A program made the translations under genes and the position numbers. The notes beneath the pieces were generated by a model. That model did not search any database. It worked only from the letters and a program-made list of their open reading frames with translations, and was not told where the DNA came from. Shown here piece by piece: positions 1-7,721 of a stretch of DNA of 35,253 nucleotides. The first letter of the stretch is position 1; each line of letters begins with the position of its first letter. Origin of the DNA: Variovorax sp. MHTC-1 (GTDB taxonomy: Bacteria; Pseudomonadota; Gammaproteobacteria; Burkholderiales; Burkholderiaceae_C); the NCBI RefSeq assembly GCF_003984645.1, contig NZ_RWKI01000031.1, positions 1-35,253 of the forward strand, in the 5' to 3' direction.

Positions 1-369
1 CACGCGGTGGCTGTGCATGCTCTTGACGTGGACACGGCTGTACCAGCCGGTGCGCAGGATCTGCGCGATTCCGCGCGCGTCGTTGCGGTCGGTCTTGTTG
101 CGCATGGCGGCCAACGTGTTCTTGACCTGCCTGGCTTCCATGCAGATCACCTCGAAGCCGGCGGCCTGCAAGCCATAGGCTAGGAACTGAGTCAGCGTGC
201 CGGCTTCCAGGCCGACGGACTTCACGTCGGCACTGAAGCTGCTCAAGCACTGGGCAATCGCAGCTGGCTGCGCTGCGGTCTTGGCTTCGTGGCACACCTC
301 GCCATGCTCATCGACGATGCAGATCGAAACGGAGCGCAGCGACACATCGATTCCGGTGAAGTACGTCAT
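1..369 (-). mobile_element. IS110-family transposase, N-terminal part (runs off window)
   Basis: The first 123 codons of an IS110-family DEDD recombinase are visible, and the rest lies beyond base 1. The RuvC-like domain shows GIDVS (Asp8), a GLEAG motif (Glu55) and TDRNDA (Asp94/Asp97), which match the expected acidic catalytic residues. The ATG at 369 is preceded by a strong GAAGGAGA ribosome-binding site. In this family the enzyme excises and inserts a circular form guided by a structured RNA from the element's own non-coding end. Whether this copy is intact cannot be judged because its C-terminal half, with the catalytic serine, is outside the window. The family assignment is firm. Confidence 0.9.
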
Positions 370-462
370 TCGAGCTCTCCTTCGTAAACGGACTACGAGT
401 CTAGAGAGACAGCTCCGCGGGCTACCGGGCCCGCCCGATCACCGATGCTTATGGCGGCGGAT
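370..462 (-). other. Non-coding leader of the IS110 element
   Basis: This stretch directly upstream of the transposase start contains short self-complementary segments, including GCGGGC paired with GCCCGC across a 6-base loop and GTCT paired with AGAC across a 4-base loop, followed by the ribosome-binding site. It is probably the left-end non-coding DNA of the insertion sequence. In the IS110 subgroup the guide (bridge) RNA is encoded upstream of the recombinase, but only about 90 bases separate the gene from the neighbouring remnant, which is short for such an RNA. The element boundary is therefore uncertain. Confidence 0.35.
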
Positions 463-534
463 TCAACCGGTCGACGCAACACATTGGTTGAACATCTCAG
501 CTGGCGTCCTGTTGCCCAGTTCACTCAAGTGGCG
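463..534 (-). pseudogene. Probable IS30-family transposase C-terminal remnant
   Basis: A minus-strand frame ends with the motif LGNRTPAEMFNQ followed a few codons later by a stop at 463-465. The LG-x-x-TPAE-x-F pattern is how many IS30-family transposases end. Only about 24 codons look family-like. The frame stays open further upstream but without a recognisable match, and no catalytic domain is present. The remnant sits immediately beside the IS110 leader, as if the IS110 copy had landed at or near an older insertion sequence. The call rests on one short motif and is tentative. I see nothing recognisable between 535 and 699. Confidence 0.35.
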
Positions 535-699
535 AACACCGGCCACTTCATCGCTCTGGAAAGGTCCGATGTGCCGGCCCGCCTGCTGAACGAGAACGCG
601 TGATCGCGCCGAAGTCACTTGATCCAATCGATTGGTCTACCCTAGAGAAAGTGTTTGACGGAAGCTGAGTTCCGAATCCGCAAGCCTTGCCTCATGGCG

Positions 700-1669
700 T
701 CAGTTCTTTGCTGGTGCCGGAGGAGTTTTGCGCTTTCGTCCGACGGGTCTTGGCATTTCGGGCCGCGAACGCACGCGGACAGCCGTCGCCTTGCGCAGGA
801 ACTCACCCAAGCGAATTGCTGCATCGCCCATGCCAGCCTTGGGCTGCAGGATGCCGATCGGCTCGATGTGCACGGCGTCGCCTACGCGCAGTTCCACGAG
901 CTCGCCTTCGTCCAGCAGCGGTCGTGCCCAGCGCGCGCCACCAGCACGGCCAGGGGGTTGTCCGCTTGGTTGCCTCCGCGGCTGCAACGAACGGATTGCT
1001 GCTTGACACGCTCCCGGAATTCAGTGACCAATATCCCGGCGTCCAGGTTCACCTGGCGGAAGCAGAGGGGCAGGACCAGCTGCTGGCTATTGCACGCGGC
1101 GAGGTGGACCTGGTCGTCTGCCGCCGGCCGCCCGTGCTCCCGGAAGGATGGGAGTTTCATCCGCTGCGCGACGACCGGTACGTGATCCTCTGTCGGGCAG
1201 ACCATCCGTTGGCGGGCGCCCGTTCGCTGAAATGGTCGGACATCGCAAAGGCCAATTGGCTTGTGTTGCCGGCGGGCGTTGCGGCCCGGCAGCGCTTCGA
1301 CGACCTCGCGCGCAACTTCCCTCTGCCGGCACGTACTTATCCGGTGGTGACGCGGTCGCTCAACATGCTGTGGCGCCTGACGATCTCCGCGCCGTCGGCT
1401 ACTCCCATCATCAGCTGGCGAGCCACTGGCAACAAGTCTGCACAGGCGGGCGTCGGCCGCACGCCGCGCGCGTGACGCTCGAACAGGCGCACCTCCAGCA
1501 ACTCCTCCAAGTAGGCGAGTGTCTGGGAAACCGAAGATTGCGTCATGCCGATCGCATCCGCCGTGCGCTGCACGCTGCCGAGTTCAGCCAATGCCAGGAT
1601 CACCTGCACGTGGCGGAACTTGCCGCGGGCGAGCAGCCGGTTCAGGAAGACGGTGGCGCTGTGCGGCAA
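700..1669 (-). pseudogene. LysR-family regulator broken by an internal inversion
   Basis: Three pieces of one LysR regulator lie in order but not in the same orientation. The N-terminal winged helix-turn-helix reads on the minus strand from 1669 to about 1370 (AELGSVQRTADAIGMTQSSV, then LEELLEVRLFER). The first part of the effector-binding domain reads on the plus strand at about 942-1369 (VRLVASAAATNGLLLDTLPE through TRSLNMLW). The C-terminal part reads on the minus strand from about 934 to the stop at 700 (ARPLLDEGELVELRV). Flipping the middle segment rejoins the first two pieces in frame through a typical LysR linker. The other junction stays out of frame and seems to lack roughly a dozen residues. 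The gene sits divergent to a Bug gene, the usual LysR-Bug pairing, so it probably once regulated that gene. Confidence 0.8.
935..1376 (+). other. Inverted segment within the broken LysR gene
   Basis: The segment carries the middle of the LysR effector domain in reversed orientation. It is bounded by a short inverted repeat: GCGCCAC at 935-941 and GTGGCGC at 1370-1376. With a one-base gap the similarity extends inwards (GCGCCACCAGCA against GCGCCAC-AGCA). These repeats lie exactly where the reading strand changes, which is what an inversion through short repeats leaves behind. No invertase gene is nearby. Confidence 0.7.
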
Positions 1670-1698
1670 GGTATCGGGAAGTCTAATGGATAACCCGG

Positions 1699-1710
1699 CG
1701 AATTAATTCG
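1699..1710. promoter_or_regulatory. Palindrome CGAATTAATTCG between divergent LysR and Bug genes
   Basis: A perfect 12-bp palindrome with an AT-rich centre lies in the 89-bp gap between the broken LysR start at 1669 and the Bug start at 1759. LysR proteins usually bind dyads in exactly this position, so it is a candidate operator. That role is inferred from position and symmetry only. Confidence 0.4.
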
Positions 1711-1758
1711 ACGGCGATGGGTGCGTCGGCCGAAGATGCGGACAAACAAGGAGACAAC

Positions 1759-2733
1759 GTGAAAATGCTCTTGCGCTTCGCAGCTGCCGTGGCGGCCGGC
1801 TTCCTGGCCACGTCCGTCGTCCATTCCCAGCCCGCCGACTGGCCCGCTCGTCCGATCCGCATCATCGTCCCCGCGCCGGCAGGTGGTCCCTACGACCAGG
1901 TTATCCGCCCGGTTGCCCAGCACATGTCTACGGCACTGAAGATTCCCGTGGTCGTCGAAAACCGGCCGAGTGCCGGAAATATCGTCGGTACACAGGCTGG
2001 CGCCAATGCCGCACCAGACGGCTACACACTCACCATGACGGGCATGCTCAACACGATCGTGCAGGGCATGTACGAGAACGTTCCTTTCGACATCGTGAAG
2101 GACTTCGAACACATCGGCGAGATCGGCCGGGCCGCGCAGTGGCTGGTGGTGCGCAGCGACGCTGGCATCAACTCATTCGAGGAACTTCTGCAACGCGCCA
2201 AGCGGGAGCCGGGCAAGATCAACTACGCCAGTTCCGGCGCCGGCAGCACCGGCCACCTGGTGATGGAACAGCTGCAGCGCGCCGCCGGCATCCAGCTCAC
2301 GCACGTGCCCTACAAGGGCGGTGCCCCGGCACTGCAGGACGTGTTGGCCGGCGTGGTGTCAGTGATCGTGATTCCACCCAATGCCGCGCTCAGCCACGTG
2401 CAGGGCGGCAAGCTCAAGGTGCTGGCAGTCAGCAGTCCCGAACGCAGTACCGCGGTGCCCAACGTGCCAGCATTCGCGGAGCTGGGTTTCAAGCAGCTCA
2501 CCGTCAGTTCCTGGGTCGGGGTCTCCGCGCCAAAAGGAACGCCTGCGCCCATCGTGCGCAAGCTCCATGCGGTCCTGCAAGTCGCCGTCAACGATCCTGC
2601 AGTGGTCAAACTGCTGGAGTTCCAGGGCATGACACCCGCCGCTTCCACACAGGAACAGTACGCGCAGCTGGTGCGCGCCGACACGGAGCGCTGGGGCCAG
2701 CTGGTGCGAAGCCTGAACATCAAGGCAAACTGA
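1759..2733 (+). CDS. Bug/TctC-family periplasmic solute-binding protein
   Basis: This is a tripartite tricarboxylate transporter receptor of about 324 residues, the normal family length. It has a Sec signal peptide (hydrophobic stretch to about residue 23, ending VHS-Q), then the family landmarks IIVPAPAGGPYD, VVENRPSAGNIVGTQ, YASSGAGSTGHL and HVPYKGG. These loops line the carboxylate-binding cleft. The GTG at 1759 is chosen as start because AAGGAGA at 1748-1754 sits just upstream; an ATG two codons later is also possible, while an in-frame ATG at 1717 would add residues before the signal peptide. An alpha/beta hydrolase follows after 2 bases. The LysR gene that would normally control it is broken, so expression may be altered. 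The ligand is unknown. Confidence 0.93.
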   Translation: MKMLLRFAAAVAAGFLATSVVHSQPADWPARPIRIIVPAPAGGPYDQVIRPVAQHMSTALKIPVVVENRPSAGNIVGTQAGANAAPDGYTLTMTGMLNTIVQGMYENVPFDIVKDFEHIGEIGRAAQWLVVRSDAGINSFEELLQRAKREPGKINYASSGAGSTGHLVMEQLQRAAGIQLTHVPYKGGAPALQDVLAGVVSVIVIPPNAALSHVQGGKLKVLAVSSPERSTAVPNVPAFAELGFKQLTVSSWVGVSAPKGTPAPIVRKLHAVLQVAVNDPAVVKLLEFQGMTPAASTQEQYAQLVRADTERWGQLVRSLNIKAN

Positions 2734-2735
2734 TC

Positions 2736-3539
2736 GTGCCTTTCGTCGAAGCCGGCGGGCGCCGCATCTACTACGAGCGCCAGGGCGAAGGCCCGGCAGT
2801 TCTGTTCCTGCATGGCGCCGGTTCCAACGGCGCTACCTGGTGGCAGCAGCTGCCCGCCTTCGGCGCGCGCCACACCTGCATCACCATGGACATCCGCTGC
2901 TTCGGCCGCTCGGTCGCGCCGGTCCAGGAGTTCGCGTTAGACACCTTCGTCGCGGACGCGATCGCCATTCTCGATCGGGAGGAAGTGGAGCGAGCCGTGC
3001 TCGTCGGCCAATCGCTAGGGGGTTTTATCGGGCTGAGGCTATCCCTGAGTCATCCCGACCGCGTTGCCGCTTTCGCTGCCTGCGACAGCTCGCTCGGCGT
3101 CGACCACCCCGTGTTGCTCAACATCTTTGCCAGTCGGCGAATCACGCAGCGCGCCGTCAATGTGGAGCAGCGTTCTCTCGGCCGCTGGTTCCTGGAGAAC
3201 CATCCGGAGAAGGCACAGTTGTACGCCCAGATCAACCACTTCAATCCGAGCGCACATTCGATTCCCAGCGCCGAATGGGGCGAGGCGCTCGCTGCGTTGC
3301 TGCAGCCGGACAAACTGCTTCCTGTGCAAGCACTGGGCGGACTCGCCTGCCCGACGCTGCTGCTGGTAGGCAGTGAAGATCCGATTGTGCCCGTGGCCGT
3401 CATGCGAGAGGTGGCCGAGCTGATTGAAGGCAGCGAACTCGCCGTGATCGACGACGCCGGGCATTCCGCGTACTTCGAGAAACCGCAAGAAGCCAATCGG
3501 AACCTGCTGGACTTCATTGCGCGACGAGCCCGCTATTGA
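2736..3539 (+). CDS. Alpha/beta hydrolase (3-oxoadipate enol-lactonase-like)
   Basis: A 267-residue alpha/beta-fold hydrolase. The oxyanion-hole motif HGAGSNG is at about residue 26, the nucleophile elbow GQSLGG places the serine at residue 93, and the acid (GSEDP) and histidine (AGHSAYFEKP) complete the triad near residues 217 and 245. Size and layout resemble enol-lactonases and C-C-bond hydrolases of aromatic catabolism, but the substrate is not evident. The GTG at 2736 is preferred: it lies 2 bases after the Bug stop and gives the usual N-terminus. The longer open frame upstream overlaps the Bug gene in another phase and is not real. Co-transcription with the Bug gene is likely. Confidence 0.88.
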   Translation: MPFVEAGGRRIYYERQGEGPAVLFLHGAGSNGATWWQQLPAFGARHTCITMDIRCFGRSVAPVQEFALDTFVADAIAILDREEVERAVLVGQSLGGFIGLRLSLSHPDRVAAFAACDSSLGVDHPVLLNIFASRRITQRAVNVEQRSLGRWFLENHPEKAQLYAQINHFNPSAHSIPSAEWGEALAALLQPDKLLPVQALGGLACPTLLLVGSEDPIVPVAVMREVAELIEGSELAVIDDAGHSAYFEKPQEANRNLLDFIARRARY

Positions 3540-3572
3540 GCGACCCGCGTTCCCTAACGCCCAGGAGACTTC

Positions 3573-5783
3573 ATGTTTTACAACCGCCTGATGCCTGTTG
3601 CGTGCGCAGCAGCGATCACCGCCCTCCTCCCCGCGTGCGGGGGAAGCAATGATGCCCCACCCGCAACCATCAAAGTCCTCTCTTCGCGTGCTTCGCTCGC
3701 CACCGGAGGGAGCGCTTTGGTGGAAATCCCTCTCCCGGCAAACTTGTCCACCGACCAGGTCAAGGTGCTGCGTAACGGCGTGGATGTGACAAGCTCGTTC
3801 AGCGCCAGGGACGCGCGCACACTCATCGGTGTTGTCGAAGGCCTCTCCGATGGCAACAATGAAGTCCAGGCAGTGAATGGATCTTCGGGCGCCGCCGTGG
3901 CGATGGGCACCATCAAGAGTTCTCCGATTACGGGACCGCTATTCGCCGGACCTCACCAGAGGCCCTGGATCTGCGAGACCGAGGCTTCTGGTCTGGGAGC
4001 GCCGACGTCGTCGACGGTGTGCACCGGCAACTCGCGCGTGGAGTGGTTTTACCGGACCACGGCCGGAACGTTCGCGCCGCTCACCCAGCTCAGCCAGCCC
4101 TACCCCAGCGATCTGGCCAAGACCACGACGATCGAGGGCAAGTCAGTCAACTACATCGTGCGGGTCGAGTCCGGCACCATCAACGAGTCCATCTACCGGA
4201 TTGCGATCCTTGACGATCCGGCCAAACCTATTTCCAAGCCGTGGACGACCAACGGCACCAAGCCGGGCGCCGGCTGGAATGGCAAGTTGATGTACCAGTA
4301 CGTGGGCGGTGCGGGTCCCGGTTATCGGTCCGGTTCAAACACCGCGGCGGGGGCGCTGCTGGCGCAGGACAGCATTCGCTCCACCGACGACGCATTGAAC
4401 ATGGGCTTCGCAGTCGCGACGGGGACACGAAACGTATTCGGGACCGGCCAGGACGATGCGCTTTCCGCCGAGACCACGGCGATGATCAAGGAACACTTCA
4501 TCAAGAACTACGGCCTGCCGAAGTTCACGATCGGCCTCGGTTCTTCGGGCGGATCGATGCAGTTGCATCTCATCGCTCAGAACTACCCTGGTCTGCTCGA
4601 CGGGATCAACACAGTTCGCACCTACCCCGACCAGGTGTCGGTCGTTTCGGACGTCCTCGACTGCAATGTGTTGACCAACTACTTTACCAAGACGGCTGCG
4701 GGAAGTTGGCCCGTGAGCAAGATCTCCAAAGTCGATGGCTATCCGGTCGTGGACAACTCGACGACCTGTCTGGGCTTGTGGCAGAACTTCGCCAACGTCT
4801 GGCAGAACCCGTCCAACAGCCAGTTCGGGTCTTCGGTGCCGATCGCTATGCGCTACGACGCGGTCACCAATCCGAAGGGAGCGCGGGGCGACTACTGGTC
4901 GGGCAATGTGAACAGCTTCGGCGTGAACCCGGCCAATGGGTTCGCACGCTCCGCATACGACAACGTCGGTGTGCAATACGGACTGAACGCGCTGAACAGT
5001 GGCGCAATCTCGACCACGGAGTTCCTGGACCTTAACGAGAAAGTCGGTGGCCTCGACATCGACGGCAAGATCACGACCTCGCGCTCTTCGGGCGACTTGC
5101 TGGCGATTGCCAACGCGTACAAGTCGGGCCGGCTCAATTCCGCCGTGAACCTGACCTTGCCAATGATCGACTATCGCAACTATGTCGATGACCAGAGGAA
5201 CATTCACGCTCGCGACCGAACGTTCGCAAAAATCGAGCGTATGTTGAAGACGAACGGCACCAGGGACAATATGGTCGCATGGACGGTCGCTGGCACGCCC
5301 GCCCCCGGCACCAACCTGATCCGGCAGGGCTTGACCGCGATGAACGAGTGGCTGGACAAGCTTTCCGCAGACCCGGCCAACTTGGCGCTCGATCCCGGCA
5401 GCCGCGAATACCTGAACCGAGTCATCGCAGCGAAACCAGCGACCACCAAGGACGCTTGCTGGGATTCGGCGGGAACGAAGTTCGAAGAGGCGGCCACCCT
5501 CGATCCGGCGGCCCAATGCAACAAGCTTTACCCGATCTACGCGAACCCTCGGATTGTGGCTGGCGGCACGCGCGCCGGCGACGTTCTGAAGTGCCAACTG
5601 AAGCCCGTCACGCCCGCAGACTACAGAGTCACGTTTACCGCGCCCGAGTTGACGCGCTTGAATGCGATCTTCCCGACCGGGGTGTGCGATTGGTCGAAGC
5701 CGGGCGTGAACCAGAGCCTTCCCGACGGCGTGTGGCTGAGCTTTGGGCAGGTCCCCGGGACATGGACGGTATTGGGTCGCTGA
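3573..5783 (+). CDS. DUF6351-family lipoprotein, probable tannase-like esterase
   Basis: A 736-residue secreted protein. It opens with a lipoprotein signal ending in a lipobox (LLPAC, Cys22), so it should be anchored in a membrane facing the periplasm or the surface. A beta-rich N-terminal part (about 35-130) precedes an alpha/beta-hydrolase-like region with the elbow GSSGG (Ser325) inside IGLGSSGGSMQ. I recognise the overall sequence as the DUF6351 family, whose members often occur near Bug receptors in Burkholderiales. Hydrolysis of an ester outside the cytoplasm, releasing an acid taken up through the Bug receptor, is an inference. AGGAGA at 3562-3567 supports the ATG. It follows the hydrolase after 33 bases and is probably the last gene of that operon. 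Confidence 0.82.
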   Translation: MFYNRLMPVACAAAITALLPACGGSNDAPPATIKVLSSRASLATGGSALVEIPLPANLSTDQVKVLRNGVDVTSSFSARDARTLIGVVEGLSDGNNEVQAVNGSSGAAVAMGTIKSSPITGPLFAGPHQRPWICETEASGLGAPTSSTVCTGNSRVEWFYRTTAGTFAPLTQLSQPYPSDLAKTTTIEGKSVNYIVRVESGTINESIYRIAILDDPAKPISKPWTTNGTKPGAGWNGKLMYQYVGGAGPGYRSGSNTAAGALLAQDSIRSTDDALNMGFAVATGTRNVFGTGQDDALSAETTAMIKEHFIKNYGLPKFTIGLGSSGGSMQLHLIAQNYPGLLDGINTVRTYPDQVSVVSDVLDCNVLTNYFTKTAAGSWPVSKISKVDGYPVVDNSTTCLGLWQNFANVWQNPSNSQFGSSVPIAMRYDAVTNPKGARGDYWSGNVNSFGVNPANGFARSAYDNVGVQYGLNALNSGAISTTEFLDLNEKVGGLDIDGKITTSRSSGDLLAIANAYKSGRLNSAVNLTLPMIDYRNYVDDQRNIHARDRTFAKIERMLKTNGTRDNMVAWTVAGTPAPGTNLIRQGLTAMNEWLDKLSADPANLALDPGSREYLNRVIAAKPATTKDACWDSAGTKFEEAATLDPAAQCNKLYPIYANPRIVAGGTRAGDVLKCQLKPVTPADYRVTFTAPELTRLNAIFPTGVCDWSKPGVNQSLPDGVWLSFGQVPGTWTVLGR

Positions 5784-5856
5784 CGGGACGGCGCCGCGTG
5801 CCTGCTGGCGGTGCTTGACGCGACAAGAGCTTGCGCAAGCAACTGCGGATGCGCGC

Positions 5857-6540
5857 TTAGGCCGCGGTATCCGGCGCGGGCACTGTGGAAACGCCTTGCG
5901 CTGCCGCGGCGGCTTCCTGGGATTGCAGGGCGCGGCGGTACCCCTCACGCTGCTGCAGACGTTCCCAGTACGCCTTCACTGCCGGGGTGAAACGGGATAC
6001 AAGCCCAAGATGCTGCGCCAGCAACAGCGCGTACCCAACCGAGACATCCGCGGCCGTGAAGCGACCGGCGCACAGATACTCTTGCTGGGCCAGCAGGGGC
6101 TCCAGCGTGCGCAACCGTGCCAGAAACCATTTGGAATAGTCCTCTGCAACGATTGCCAGACCCCGATCGGGCTCAAATCGCGCGTACCGCAGCGCGAGCG
6201 TCTGCGGAAACGTGAGCGTGGCTTCGCCGAAGTGGAGGTAGTTGAGGTAGGCGCCATAGTCATCTTCCGCGGGCTCGACCTGCAGCGACGTCGGGGCGCT
6301 CAATGCGCAAAGATACTGGCAGATCGCTGCCGACTCGGTCATTCGCGTGCCGCCGTTAATCATCAACGGGATGGTACCCAGTGGATTCAGGTCGAGGTAT
6401 GAGCGCTCCAACACGCGGGGTGGAAACGGCAACATCCTCAGTTCATAACGCACGCCCAGTTCTTCCAGCATCCAGAGCGGACGGAAGGAACGCGCGCTCA
6501 CGCAGTGGTACAGGGTGATCACGGGCAACGGAGCGCTCAC
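5857..6540 (-). CDS. Glutathione S-transferase family protein
   Basis: A 227-residue cytosolic GST. The N-terminal thioredoxin-like domain (about 7-85) contains LYHCVSARSFRPLWMLEELG and a glutathione-site stretch with NPLGTIP and MTESAAICQYL. The all-helical C-terminal domain (about 95-205) contains GRFTAADVSVGYAL, the capping-box region of the fold. The GTG at 6540 is chosen because it overlaps the thiolase stop in a GTGA arrangement, which implies translational coupling; an ATG 15 codons further upstream lies inside the thiolase gene. The substrate is unknown. It is the last gene of the minus-strand operon and converges on the DUF6351 gene across a 73-bp gap with no clear terminator. Confidence 0.88.
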   Translation of the reverse strand: MSAPLPVITLYHCVSARSFRPLWMLEELGVRYELRMLPFPPRVLERSYLDLNPLGTIPLMINGGTRMTESAAICQYLCALSAPTSLQVEPAEDDYGAYLNYLHFGEATLTFPQTLALRYARFEPDRGLAIVAEDYSKWFLARLRTLEPLLAQQEYLCAGRFTAADVSVGYALLLAQHLGLVSRFTPAVKAYWERLQQREGYRRALQSQEAAAAAQGVSTVPAPDTAA

Positions 6541-7721
6541 ACGCGTTCGAAAATTGCCGCAATGCCCTGGCCACCACCGATGCACATCGTGGCCAAGGCG
6601 TACCGCCCGCCAACGCGATGGAGTTCATGAATCGCCTTGGTGGTGATGATCGCGCCGGTCGCCCCGACAGGATGGCCGAGCGAGATACCGGACCCGTTGG
6701 GGTTCACCTTCGCGGGGTCGAACTCGAGGGACCGGCTCACGGCGCAGGCCTGGGCGGCAAACGCCTCGTTCGACTCGATCACATCAAGATCATCCACGGT
6801 CAAGCCCGCGCGTCGCAGCGCCAGGTGAGTCGCTGGAACAGGGCCGATCCCCATGAACCTGGGATCCACGCCTGCATGCGCATAGCTCACGAGCCGGGCC
6901 AGCGGCTTCAAGCCGCCTTCCGCGATGCCCTCCTCCGTGGCGAGCACCACTGCGGCGGCGCCGTCGTTGAGCCCCGAGGCATTGCCGGCCGTGACGGTGC
7001 CGTTCTCCTTGAACGCCGGCTTCATCTTCGCAAGTTGCTCCAGGGTCGTACCGGCGCGCACATGCTCATCGGTATCGAAAACGACGGTTCCCTTTCGGCT
7101 CTCGAGCGCGATGGGAACGATTTGCGACTTGAACCTTCCCTCGGAGATGGCCCTGGCCGCGCGGGCCTGGCTTTCCACAGCCAACTCATCCTGCATCTGG
7201 CGCGTCACCGCAGCCCGCTCCGCAACGTTTTCAGCGGTGATGCCCATGTGGATCCGATGGAAGGGATCGTGCAGGATGCCCAGCATGTAGTCCGTGGTCT
7301 GCATGTCTCCCATGCGGCCGCCCCATCTTGCGCCCGCCATCACGTAAGGACTCCGGCTCATGGACTCCGCTCCCCCTCCCACGGCAAGGGTTGCCTCGCC
7401 CAGCATCAGGGTGTGCGCCGCCGAGATGATGGCCTGCAAGCCCGAACCGCAAAGTCGGTTCACGTTGAACGCGGGAGTCTGCTCGGGAATGCCGGAATCC
7501 ATCGCCGCCACACGTGCCAGGTAGGCATCCTTGGGGTCGGTGGGAATCACATTCCCCATGACGACGTGGCCGACTCTTGCCGGATCAACCCGGCTACGAT
7601 CCAGCGCTGCCTGAACAACCGCCGTGGCCAGTTGCGTGAGCGGGACGTCTTTGAGTGACCCGCCAAAGGTGCCGATGGCCGTGCGCACCGCCGCCACAAC
7701 GTACACGTCATGGTTCTTCAT
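6537..7721 (-). CDS. Thiolase (acetyl-CoA C-acyltransferase)
   Basis: A 394-residue thiolase II enzyme that makes or cleaves 3-oxoacyl-CoA with CoA. All catalytic landmarks are present: the nucleophilic cysteine in NRLCGSG (Cys91), NEAFAAQ, the histidine in GHPVGATG (His350) and the second cysteine in CIGGGQG (Cys380). Length is typical. The ATG at 7721 overlaps the stop of the upstream oxidoreductase by 4 bases (ATGA) and its own stop overlaps the GST start, so the three genes should be translated as a unit. Being next to a 2-oxoacid:ferredoxin oxidoreductase suggests use of an acyl-CoA made by that enzyme. Chain-length preference cannot be read from the sequence. Confidence 0.94.
   Translation of the reverse strand: MKNHDVYVVAAVRTAIGTFGGSLKDVPLTQLATAVVQAALDRSRVDPARVGHVVMGNVIPTDPKDAYLARVAAMDSGIPEQTPAFNVNRLCGSGLQAIISAAHTLMLGEATLAVGGGAESMSRSPYVMAGARWGGRMGDMQTTDYMLGILHDPFHRIHMGITAENVAERAAVTRQMQDELAVESQARAARAISEGRFKSQIVPIALESRKGTVVFDTDEHVRAGTTLEQLAKMKPAFKENGTVTAGNASGLNDGAAAVVLATEEGIAEGGLKPLARLVSYAHAGVDPRFMGIGPVPATHLALRRAGLTVDDLDVIESNEAFAAQACAVSRSLEFDPAKVNPNGSGISLGHPVGATGAIITTKAIHELHRVGGRYALATMCIGGGQGIAAIFERV

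Noticed and set aside
687..1475. A complete plus-strand LysR-like gene of 262 codons
   Set aside because: Only residues from about 84 to 230 are LysR-like. The flanks are antisense to the N- and C-terminal LysR pieces, so it is the inverted segment of a broken gene and not an independent regulator.
2139..2735. N-terminal extension of the first alpha/beta hydrolase
   Set aside because: It overlaps the Bug gene in another phase and is Arg/Gln-rich. The hydrolase fold begins at the GTG at 2736.
5829..5840. Palindrome GCTTGCGCAAGC as a terminator between convergent genes
   Set aside because: It has no loop and no T tract, so it cannot form a normal intrinsic terminator hairpin.
4335..5948. 537-codon open frame on the minus strand
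   Set aside because: It is antisense to the DUF6351 gene, which has a signal peptide, ribosome-binding site and family match. The antisense product shows no family motif and is Arg/Val/Gly-rich, as expected of a GC-rich shadow frame.
6618..7658. 346-codon open frame on the plus strand
   Set aside because: It is fully antisense to the thiolase, which carries every catalytic motif.
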